Assembly: GCA_029781465.1 (NCBI GenBank)
Contig: JAKOWQ010000299.1
Span: 1 to 16,791 of the forward strand
DNA length: 16,791 nucleotides
Direction of reading: 5' to 3'
Source of the DNA: Pseudomonadota bacterium
GTDB taxonomy: Bacteria; Pseudomonadota; Alphaproteobacteria; Sphingomonadales; Sphingomonadaceae
Part shown: one piece after another, positions 6,570 through 12,890 of the stretch
Layout of the letters: each line of letters starts with the position of its first letter
Position numbering within the stretch: the first letter of the stretch is position 1
The notes under the pieces: model-generated
What the model was told of the DNA's origin: nothing
What the model saw: only the letters and a program-made list of their open reading frames with translations
Database searches by the model: none
Program-made: the position numbers and the translations under genes

Positions 6570-6697
6570 GTCAAGCGCAGTGGGATTCTAGGGCCAAGAG
6601 TTCAACATGAATAGCTTTGCAGCGGCAAAGCCAGGCCGGGCGCCGGAATCCCCGGCAAACCCTTGTCCGGCACGCGGGGATCGGTCATGGCCGGGGG
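6570..6697 (+). promoter_or_regulatory. matB upstream region with CTTTGC-N4-GCAAAG inverted repeat (6615-6630)
   Basis: Non-coding stretch between the palindromic element and the matB start. It holds CTTTGCAGCGGCAAAG, a perfect 6-base inverted repeat around four bases. Together with the following GCCAG it resembles the sequence at 11098-11118 upstream of aceA. Half-sites TTTGC/GCAAA are the type bound by RamB/PrpR-family regulators in actinobacteria (family knowledge), so this may be an operator for the ScfR/RamB-like regulator encoded at 9641-11023. A short 55-codon frame from ATG 6608 overlaps matB and is not credible as a gene. Confidence 0.45.
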
Positions 6698-8215
6698 ATG
6701 AGCGCCAATCTCTATCTCCAGCTAGCCGCCCGCATGCCGGGCGACGGCGAAACTTTCCTCCGGATGTCCGATGAGTACGTGTGGACTTATGGCGATCTGC
6801 GCCAATGGAGCGGGCGGCTGGCCAATACGCTGGTATCGCTTGGGGTAGGGCGCGGTGACCGGGTGGCGGTGCAGGCGCCCAAATCGCCGCATTTCCTCTT
6901 TCTCTACCTCGCCTGTCTGCGCGCCGGCGCGGCGATCCTGCCGCTCAACACCGACTATACGCCGCGCGAAGTCGGCCATTTCCTCGCCAATGCCGGGGCG
7001 CGGATCTTCATCTGCACACCGGGCCGCGAAGACGATTTTGCCGAGATTGCACCGCAAGCCGGGGTTTCGCGGGTGCTGACCCTGGGCGAGCAGGGCGATG
7101 GCACCCTGATCGAGGCCAGCCGGGGGCAAGGGGACGCGTTCGAGACTGCCGCTGTCGCCCCCGACGATCTGGCCGCGATCCTCTATACCTCGGGGACCAC
7201 GGGGGTTTCCAAGGGGGCGATGCTGAGCCACGAAAACCTTGCCAGCAATGCCCGGGTGCTGGTCGATTACTGGCGCTTCACCGGCGATGACGTGCTGCTG
7301 CATCCGTTGCCGGTCTATCACACGCACGGGCTGTTCGTGGCGACCAACGTGTGCCTGATGGCGGGCTGTTCGATGCTGTTCATGCCGCGCTTTTCCGCCG
7401 CCGAGGCGCTGCGGATGCTGCCGGGCGCCACGGCGATGATGGGGGTGCCGACCCACTACCTGCGGATGCTGGCCGAGCCGGGATTGACCCGCGATCTGGT
7501 CAAGGGAATGCGGCTGTTCGTTTCGGGATCGGCACCGCTTTCGGCCGAAACCCATCGCGAATTCGAAGCGCGCACCGGGCACCGTATCCTTGAACGCTAC
7601 GGCATGACCGAAACCAACATGATAACCTCCAACCCCTATGACGCAGAGCGCCGCGCGGGCACGGTCGGCTTTCCGCTGCCGGGGGTGGAGGTGCGGATTG
7701 CAGACGCGGTGAGCGGCGCAATCCTGCCCCAGGGTGAGATTGGGGTGATCGAGGTGCGCGGCCCCAACGTGTTCAGGGGCTATTGGCAGATGCCCGAAAA
7801 GACAGCGCAGGAGTTCCGCCCCGATGGCTTTTTCATCACCGGCGACATGGGGCTGATCGACGCCCAGGGCTATGTCAGCATCGTCGGGCGGGAGAAGGAT
7901 CTGGTCATCACCGGCGGGCTCAACGTCTATCCCGCCGAGGTGGAGGCCCTGCTCGATGCCTTGCCCGCAGTGCGCGAAAGCGCGGTGATCGGCCTGCCGC
8001 ACCCCGATTTCGGCGAGGCGGTAACCGCAGTGGTGGTCGCGGCCGATCCTGCCGGGTTCGACGAAGCCGCGATCCGCGCCCAACTGAGCCACGATCTTGC
8101 CGCTTTCAAGGTGCCCAAGCGGATCATCGCGGTGCCCGAACTGCCGCGCAACGCGATGGCCAAGATCCAGAAAAAGGCGCTACGCGAAACCTACGCCGGG
8201 TTGTACACCGGTTGA
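6698..8215 (+). CDS. matB: Malonyl-CoA / methylmalonyl-CoA synthetase (AMP-forming)
   Basis: Ligates malonate (or methylmalonate) to CoA with ATP to AMP; cytosolic member of the ANL adenylate-forming family. The 505-residue length equals that of rhizobial MatB (about 504). Visible motifs: the P-loop-like LYTSGTTGVSKGAMLSHEN (162-180), the MatB-like MGVPTHYLRML (248-258), RYGMTETNMITSNPY (300-314), the hinge and ATP-ribose region FFITGDMGLID...GREKDLVITGG (378-407), and the C-terminal catalytic lysine Lys489 in NAMAKIQKKAL. The frame is open upstream to a TTG at 6617, but the family N-terminus begins with the ATG at 6698, directly preceded by a G-rich run. Other short-chain acyl-CoA synthetases are possible, though the SGSAPL and TSNPYDAERRAGTVG segments are typical of MatB. 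The CitE-like gene follows 56 bases downstream, same strand. Confidence 0.88.
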   Translation: MSANLYLQLAARMPGDGETFLRMSDEYVWTYGDLRQWSGRLANTLVSLGVGRGDRVAVQAPKSPHFLFLYLACLRAGAAILPLNTDYTPREVGHFLANAGARIFICTPGREDDFAEIAPQAGVSRVLTLGEQGDGTLIEASRGQGDAFETAAVAPDDLAAILYTSGTTGVSKGAMLSHENLASNARVLVDYWRFTGDDVLLHPLPVYHTHGLFVATNVCLMAGCSMLFMPRFSAAEALRMLPGATAMMGVPTHYLRMLAEPGLTRDLVKGMRLFVSGSAPLSAETHREFEARTGHRILERYGMTETNMITSNPYDAERRAGTVGFPLPGVEVRIADAVSGAILPQGEIGVIEVRGPNVFRGYWQMPEKTAQEFRPDGFFITGDMGLIDAQGYVSIVGREKDLVITGGLNVYPAEVEALLDALPAVRESAVIGLPHPDFGEAVTAVVVAADPAGFDEAAIRAQLSHDLAAFKVPKRIIAVPELPRNAMAKIQKKALRETYAGLYTG

Positions 8216-8271
8216 TCAATCCTCCGCGAGCGGCCCTTGTCGTAAACCGGGCAAAGGTGCATGGGCAGGGC

Positions 8272-9132
8272 ATGACCGCCTATCGACCGCGCCGCTCCGC
8301 CTTGTTTCTGCCCGCATCGAACGCCAAGGCGATCGACAAGGCGCGAATGCTCGATGCCGATGTGGTGATCCTCGACCTCGAGGATGCAGTCGCGCCGGAA
8401 TTCAAGGAGGAGGCCCGCGTAGCCGCCGTTGCTGCAGTGCGCGAGGGCGGCTTCGGGCGGCGCGAGCTGGTGATCCGCGCCAATGGGATCGACACGCCCT
8501 GGGGGCGCGAGGACCTGGCGGCGATTGCCGAGGCCGGCCCCGATGCGGTGCTGGTGCCGAAGATCGCGTCTCCGGAAGATGTCTTGCAGTACAATGCGTT
8601 GATCTCAGAGGCTTCGGCACATTCGAAGCTGTGGGTGATGATCGAAACCTGCGCCGCCGTGGCCCGGCTCGATGCCATCGCGGCCTGCGCGGGATCGACC
8701 CGGCTCTCGGCCTTCGTGATGGGCACCAACGATCTCGCCAAGGAAATGCGCGCCCGGCTGCGCCCCGGACGCGCGCCGTTCCTGCCGATCCTCAGCCTGA
8801 CAGTGGCGGCGGCGCGCGCCCACGGATTGATCGTGCTCGATGGAGTGTGCAATGAATTCCGGAATTCCAGTATATTGCAAGCCGAAGCTGAGCAAGGACT
8901 TGAATGGGGTTTCGATGGCAAAAGCCTGATCCATCCCGATCAGATCGGGGTGACCAACGCGGTCTTCACTCCTTCAGCCGATGAACTGGCCTGGGCCGGC
9001 GCGGTGGTTGCTGCCTTCGGTCTGCCCGAAAATGCGGGCAAGGGCGCGATCAGGGTGGAAGGCAAGATGGCCGAACTGCTGCACCTCGATCAGGCACGGC
9101 GGATTCTCGCCGTGGCCGAAGCGATCGGCTAG
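8272..9132 (+). CDS. CitE-like CoA-ester lyase (HpcH/HpaI aldolase fold; citramalyl-/malyl-CoA lyase type)
   Basis: The family cleaves or condenses 3-hydroxyacyl-CoA esters such as citramalyl-CoA or malyl-CoA (to or from acetyl-CoA plus pyruvate or glyoxylate), using Mg2+. In 286 residues I see RSALFLPASNAKAIDKA (8-24), VVILDLEDAVAPEFKEEAR (31-49), VIRANGIDTPWG with Arg69, MIETCAAV with metal-ligand candidate Glu125, MGTNDLAKEM with Asp154, and the C-terminal GFDGKSLIHPDQI. It stands alone, without CitD/CitF citrate lyase subunits, so citE itself is not an appropriate name. ATG 8272 matches the family N-terminus; GTG 8257 is an in-frame alternative. It lies 56 bases after matB with no terminator between. 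Its stop TAG (9130-9132) overlaps the stop of the convergent thioesterase. Exact substrate unknown. Confidence 0.85.
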   Translation: MTAYRPRRSALFLPASNAKAIDKARMLDADVVILDLEDAVAPEFKEEARVAAVAAVREGGFGRRELVIRANGIDTPWGREDLAAIAEAGPDAVLVPKIASPEDVLQYNALISEASAHSKLWVMIETCAAVARLDAIAACAGSTRLSAFVMGTNDLAKEMRARLRPGRAPFLPILSLTVAAARAHGLIVLDGVCNEFRNSSILQAEAEQGLEWGFDGKSLIHPDQIGVTNAVFTPSADELAWAGAVVAAFGLPENAGKGAIRVEGKMAELLHLDQARRILAVAEAIG

Positions 9133-9590
9133 CCCCGCAGCTTCTTGATCGTTGCCGAAAATGTCAGCACCGGTTCCGCCCCATCGCTGATCTTGCCGCG
9201 CACGAAGATCAGGCTTCCCCCCTTGCGGGTTACCTCGCCGCGCGCGGTGAGCAGTGCCCCGGCGCGGCCCGGGCCGACGAATTCGCTCGCCATGGTCACG
9301 GTCACCCCGCCCACCGGCGCTCCGTTTTCGGCAATCATGAACAGCGCATAGTCGGCAAAGGTCAGCAGCGCGCCGCCGTGGCAATTGCCCCAGCCATTGA
9401 GATTCTTAGGTTCGACGCGAAAGCCGCAGACCACCTGGCCATCTTCCCAGCGCAGGTGGAAGGGGCCGGTGAGATCCTCGAAAGGTTCCTCGGCTGCCCA
9501 GCGGTGCCACCCGGTCCATTCGCCATCGGTGACAAGCACGAGGCGCGAGGTATTGACCCCTTCGGGTGCGGTGGACTGGGTTTCGGGCAT
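9129..9590 (-). CDS. PaaI-family hotdog-fold acyl-CoA thioesterase
   Basis: Single hotdog-domain protein expected to hydrolyse acyl-CoA or aryl-CoA thioesters. The core motif is NLNGWGNCHGGALLTFADYAL (from about residue 63), matching the family N-x-x-G-x-x-HGG-x(6)-D pattern with Asn65, His71 and Asp80. The following VTVTMASEFVGPGRAGALLTARGEV and the FVRGKI strands are the usual central beta strands. I prefer ATG 9590 (153 residues) over ATG 9602 because GAGGTG (9595-9600) stands four bases before it, whereas the upstream ATG has no ribosome site. It follows the regulator gene by 50 bases on the same strand, so the two probably share a transcript. Its TAG stop is interleaved with that of the CitE-like gene. 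Substrate not predictable. Confidence 0.85.
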   Translation of the reverse strand: MPETQSTAPEGVNTSRLVLVTDGEWTGWHRWAAEEPFEDLTGPFHLRWEDGQVVCGFRVEPKNLNGWGNCHGGALLTFADYALFMIAENGAPVGGVTVTMASEFVGPGRAGALLTARGEVTRKGGSLIFVRGKISDGAEPVLTFSATIKKLRG

Positions 9591-9640
9591 GGCACACCTC
9601 ATGGCAGGGAATCGCGAGCCCGCGTCCCTAGCGAGCCGGG

Positions 9641-11023
9641 CTAGTGATCGTCAAAGCCGAACGGAGCGGCATCGCGGCGGTAATCGTCGGCAAGGATCTC
9701 GCGCCCGACCGGCGGCGCGGAGCGGGCGGTGCAGGACGGGCGGTTGCACAGCCGGCAGGTGACCCCGATCGGGGTCGGCTCGGGCAGGCCCTGGCGGGCA
9801 TAGGCAAGCTTGTCGGCATGTTCGGCCGAGCAGGCCAGCGCGATCGCGCGGGTGACCGGCGGTCGGTCGATGCTGCCGCCGCCCGCGCGCACCGTCCGTG
9901 CGATCGAGAAAAAGCGCTGGCCGTCTGGCAGTTCCAGCATCTGGGTGACGATTTCGCCGGGTGTGCGGAACACCGAATGGACGCTCCACAAGGGGCAGCC
10001 CCCGCCGTGCGCGGCAAAGGGAAACCCCGCCCCGTCGAGCCGCTTGGATACGTTGCCCGCAGGATCGACCCGGATGAAGAAGAAGGGAACGCGCAGCATG
10101 CCCGGCTTGTTGAGCGTGGTCAGCCGGTGCGCCACTTGCTCGAAACTGGTCGAGAACTGGCGCGAAAGTGCCTCCACATCGTAGGCGCGCGCCTCAACCG
10201 CGCGGGCGAAGCGATCATAGGGCATCAGGATCGCGGCCGCGCCGTAGCTCGCCAGCGCGCGGCGCACCAGGGCGGCGGCGGTGGGGGTTGCGAAGGACTG
10301 CGAAGCGGTTGCCGCCGCGATCTCCTTGCGCAGCGCGGTGTAGGCGATGTGGGTGGCGACCTGAAAGGCACGGCTGGCGCCGTCGAGCGTATCGTCGATT
10401 AGCAACTGCTCGTTATGCCGGTCATAGCGGCGCATCGCCCCCATCAGTACATCGGGCGGCAGATAGCGCACCCGCGCACCGCTGCGCGCCTTGAGCCATT
10501 CGGCGGCACTCCCGGCCCGGGCGATTTCTGCGGCCAGTTCCTCGGCACGGGTGTCCAGCGCGTGGAAATAGTTGCGCTCGCGCGCGACGAAGCGGCGCGC
10601 CTCGGCCACCGGATCGTTCTCATCGGGCGTGTCGCGGCGTTCGGCCAGCGCGCGCTGTTCGCGGGTATAGGCGCCGTAAAGCCGCAGCAGCGCCTCGCTC
10701 ACACCTGGAAAGCTGGTGGCGAGATCGGCAATCTCCAGCGTCGGCAGATCGATGTCGGCAAAAATCGGATCGCGCAGCGCATCGCCGATCCGGCGGGCAT
10801 AGTCCTCGCTGTCCTCCCCCGCGAACTCGGCAAGATCGAACTTGTAGCTTTTGGCCAGGCGCAGCAGCAGGTCGGCGGTCAGCGGGCGCTGGTTGCGTTC
10901 GAGCAGGGCGACATAGCTGGGCGAAATGCCAAGGTCCGCGCCCATCGCCTGCTGGGTCAGCCCCAATTCGCGGCGCAGCCGACGCAGACGCGGGCCAAGA
11001 TAGAGCGGGCGGGATTCGGCCAT
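9641..11023 (-). CDS. ScfR/RamB-type transcriptional regulator (XRE HTH, degenerate IrrE-like domain, DUF2083)
   Basis: Cytosolic DNA-binding protein of the short-chain fatty acyl regulator family, whose members (RamB, PrpR, MccR) control glyoxylate-cycle and propionate genes in response to acyl-CoA (family knowledge). Of 460 residues, about 8-65 form an XRE helix-turn-helix (LRRLRRELGLTQQAMGADLGIS). Around 195-310 is an IrrE/ImmA-like region where the protease HExxH is absent (FQVATHIAYTALRKEI, 220-235). The C-terminal DUF2083 part has GGGCPLWSVHSVFRTPG (340-356) and a Cys cluster CRLCNRPSCTARSAPP (Cys423, 426, 431; also Cys343, 398). It is divergent from aceA with 143 bases between starts, so control of aceA is likely (inference). 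ATG 11023 is kept because of HTH position; no clear ribosome site precedes it. Confidence 0.88.
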   Translation of the reverse strand: MAESRPLYLGPRLRRLRRELGLTQQAMGADLGISPSYVALLERNQRPLTADLLLRLAKSYKFDLAEFAGEDSEDYARRIGDALRDPIFADIDLPTLEIADLATSFPGVSEALLRLYGAYTREQRALAERRDTPDENDPVAEARRFVARERNYFHALDTRAEELAAEIARAGSAAEWLKARSGARVRYLPPDVLMGAMRRYDRHNEQLLIDDTLDGASRAFQVATHIAYTALRKEIAAATASQSFATPTAAALVRRALASYGAAAILMPYDRFARAVEARAYDVEALSRQFSTSFEQVAHRLTTLNKPGMLRVPFFFIRVDPAGNVSKRLDGAGFPFAAHGGGCPLWSVHSVFRTPGEIVTQMLELPDGQRFFSIARTVRAGGGSIDRPPVTRAIALACSAEHADKLAYARQGLPEPTPIGVTCRLCNRPSCTARSAPPVGREILADDYRRDAAPFGFDDH

Positions 11024-11166
11024 GAAGGTGTTTTGTCATAGCAACACAACATTACAAGGAAAATATGTAAAGAATTACAAATCGACTCCGGCGGCGGTTT
11101 TGCAGCGCAGCAAGCCAGCATAAGCGGGGCCATACCGCTTCCTCCCATGTTCAAGGATTTCGAGAC
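11024..11166. promoter_or_regulatory. Divergent regulator/aceA control region
   Basis: The part 11031-11082 is strikingly AT-rich for this genome. It contains TTACA (11052-11056) and TGTAA (11066-11070) as an inverted repeat with nine bases between, and a second direct ATTACAA copy (11051-11057 and 11074-11080). Further right TTTTGCAGCGCAGCAAG (11098-11114) gives TTGC-N6-GCAA and resembles the site upstream of matB. AAGCGG and CCGCTT (11122-11127, 11135-11140) form a small hairpin before the aceA leader. I cannot place -35/-10 boxes with confidence for either gene. Binding by the adjacent regulator is inference. Confidence 0.55.
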
Positions 11167-11170
11167 GTGA
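11147..11170 (+). other. Possible 7-codon leader ORF overlapping the aceA start
   Basis: ATG 11147 opens MFKDFET and stops with TGA at 11168-11170, overlapping the aceA GTG (11167-11169) as GTGA, the same coupling seen in the ED operon. The AAGGA at 11153-11157 lies inside it and serves aceA; no ribosome site precedes the ATG. This may be chance. Confidence 0.25.
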
Positions 11171-12756
11171 CCTATCAGCAGACCATTGCCGAGGCCGGCC
11201 AGACGATCGCCCCCAACCAGACGAGCTGGAGCGGGATCGACGCCGAAAGCGTTGCCCGCATGCGGCTGCAGAACCGGTTCAAGACCGGGCTGGACATCGC
11301 CAAGTACACCGCCAAGATCATGCGGGCGGACATGGCTGCCTATGATGCCGATCCGGCCCAGTACACCCAGTCGCTCGGCTGTTGGCACGGTTTCATCGGC
11401 CAGCAGAAGCTGATTTCGATCAAGAAGCATTTCGGCACCACCAAGCGCCGTTATCTCTACCTCTCGGGCTGGATGGTCGCCGCGCTGCGCAGCGAATTCG
11501 GCCCGCTGCCCGACCAGTCGATGCACGAAAAGACTTCGGTCCCCGCGCTGATCGAGGAGCTCTACACCTTCCTGCGCCAGGCCGATGCCCGTGAGCTGGG
11601 CATGATGTTCCGCGATCTTGACGCGGCGCGCGACGCCGGTGACGAGGTCAAGGCCAAGCAGATCCAGACCGCGATCGACAATTATGAAACCCACGTGGTT
11701 CCGATCGTCGCCGATATCGACGCGGGCTTCGGCAATGCCGAGGCGACCTACCTGCTGGCCAAGAAGTTCATCGAAGCCGGGGCCTGCTGCATCCAGATCG
11801 AAAACCAGGTTTCGGATGAAAAGCAGTGCGGCCACCAGGATGGCAAGGTGACCGTCCCGCACGAGGACTTCATCGCCAAGATCCGCGCCGTGCGCTATGC
11901 CTTCATGGAGCTGGGCGTCGACGATGGGATCATCGTTGCCCGCACCGACTCGCTGGGTGCCGGGCTGACCAAGCAGATCGCCTTCACCCGCGAGGCGGGC
12001 GACATCGGCGATCAGTACAACAGCTTCCTCGATTGCGACGAAGTGACCGAGGTGGGCCACGGCGACGTCCTCATCTCGCGCGGCGGCAAGCTGCTCAAGC
12101 CCAAGCGGCTGCCCAGCAATCTCTATCAGTTCCGCCCCGGAACCGGTGAAGACCGCTGCGTGCTCGATTGCATCACCAGCCTCCAGAACGGCGCCGACCT
12201 CTTGTGGATCGAAACCGAAAAGCCGCACATCGGCCAGATCGGCGGCATGGTCAGCCGGATCCGCGAAGTGATCCCCAATGCCAAGCTGGTCTACAACAAT
12301 TCGCCCAGCTTCAACTGGACGCTCAACTTCCGCCAGCAGGTGTTCGATGCCTGGAGTGCCGAGGGCAAGGACGTTTCGGCCTATGACCGGGCCAGGCTGA
12401 TGAGCGTGGACTATGACGGCAGCGAGCTCGCCGCCGAAGCCGATGAGCGCATCCGCACCTTCCAGAAGGACGCGGCGCGCGAGGCGGGGATCTTCCACCA
12501 CCTCATCACCCTGCCGACCTATCACACCGCGGCGCTCAGCACCGACAATCTGGCGAAGGAATACTTCGGCGATGCGGGCATGCTGGGCTACGTCAAGAAC
12601 GTCCAGCGCCAGGAAATCCGCCAGGGGATCGCCTGCGTCAAGCACCAGAACATGGCCGGCAGCGACATCGGCGACGACCACAAGGAATACTTTGCCGGCG
12701 AAGCGGCCCTCAAGGCCGGTGGCAAGGACAACACGATGAACCAATTCGCGGCCTGA
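11167..12756 (+). CDS. aceA: Isocitrate lyase (long form, Pseudomonas-type)
   Basis: Cleaves isocitrate to succinate and glyoxylate, the first glyoxylate-shunt step, needed for growth on acetate and fatty acids. The 529 residues match the long ICL type known from Pseudomonas (about 531) rather than the 430-residue E. coli AceA. The catalytic loop is EKQCGHQDGKV with Cys221; Gln220 replaces the Lys/Arg of the classical KKCGH signature, as in Pseudomonas-type enzymes. Other blocks: SGWMVAA, VADIDAGFGNAEATYLLAKK, IVARTDSLGAG, and SPSFNWTLNF. The start is GTG 11167 with AAGGA (11153-11157) nine bases upstream. The divergent RamB-like gene is the likely regulator. The stop is followed by a hairpin containing a near copy of the last codons and then by a terminator. 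No malate synthase is in the window. Confidence 0.96.
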   Translation: MTYQQTIAEAGQTIAPNQTSWSGIDAESVARMRLQNRFKTGLDIAKYTAKIMRADMAAYDADPAQYTQSLGCWHGFIGQQKLISIKKHFGTTKRRYLYLSGWMVAALRSEFGPLPDQSMHEKTSVPALIEELYTFLRQADARELGMMFRDLDAARDAGDEVKAKQIQTAIDNYETHVVPIVADIDAGFGNAEATYLLAKKFIEAGACCIQIENQVSDEKQCGHQDGKVTVPHEDFIAKIRAVRYAFMELGVDDGIIVARTDSLGAGLTKQIAFTREAGDIGDQYNSFLDCDEVTEVGHGDVLISRGGKLLKPKRLPSNLYQFRPGTGEDRCVLDCITSLQNGADLLWIETEKPHIGQIGGMVSRIREVIPNAKLVYNNSPSFNWTLNFRQQVFDAWSAEGKDVSAYDRARLMSVDYDGSELAAEADERIRTFQKDAAREAGIFHHLITLPTYHTAALSTDNLAKEYFGDAGMLGYVKNVQRQEIRQGIACVKHQNMAGSDIGDDHKEYFAGEAALKAGGKDNTMNQFAA

Positions 12757-12783
12757 CGCCGCGAGGGAATCAATTCGCGGCGT
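12756..12783 (+). repeat. Hairpin directly at the aceA stop codon
   Basis: ACGCCGCGA (12756-12764) and TCGCGGCGT (12775-12783) form a perfect 9-bp stem with a 10-base loop. No T-run follows, so it is more likely an mRNA 3' stabiliser or attenuator than a complete terminator. A second small stem CTTCCT/AGGAAG (12800-12805, 12810-12815) follows. Confidence 0.6.
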
Positions 12784-12817
12784 AACACCCGCCCAAGAGC
12801 TTCCTGGGGAGGAAGTT

Positions 12818-12859
12818 TGGCCCGTCACGCGCCCCTTTCGCGTGGCGGGCCATTTCTTT
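12818..12859 (+). terminator. Rho-independent terminator after aceA
   Basis: TGGCCCGTCACGCG (12818-12831) pairs with CGCGTGGCGGGCCA (12839-12852) over 14 bases with one G-T wobble and a 7-base loop, followed by TTTCTTT (12853-12859). It ends 31 bases before the next ATG, so the oxidoreductase downstream needs a promoter within this narrow space or depends on read-through. Confidence 0.85.
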
Positions 12860-12890
12860 GTCCGGTGAAGCGGGCTAGGGGCGGGCGACG

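Noticed and set aside
6608..6775. A 55-codon frame starting MNSFAAAKPG upstream of matB
   Set aside because: It overlaps the matB start in another frame, has only a weak ribosome site and no family resemblance. The start lies within the candidate operator region.
8216..8271. Promoter for the CitE-like gene in the 56-base gap after matB
   Set aside because: A single GCAAAG half-site (8251-8256) and no -35/-10 pair. Co-transcription with matB is simpler.
9603..9640. Repeated GCGAGCC and a small stem between the thioesterase and regulator genes
   Set aside because: Only about six paired bases with no T-run. Too weak to call a terminator or operator.
10957..12828. Long minus-strand open frame (623 codons) opposite aceA
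   Set aside because: Shadow of aceA and of the regulator start. The aceA strand has a complete isocitrate lyase with its catalytic motif.
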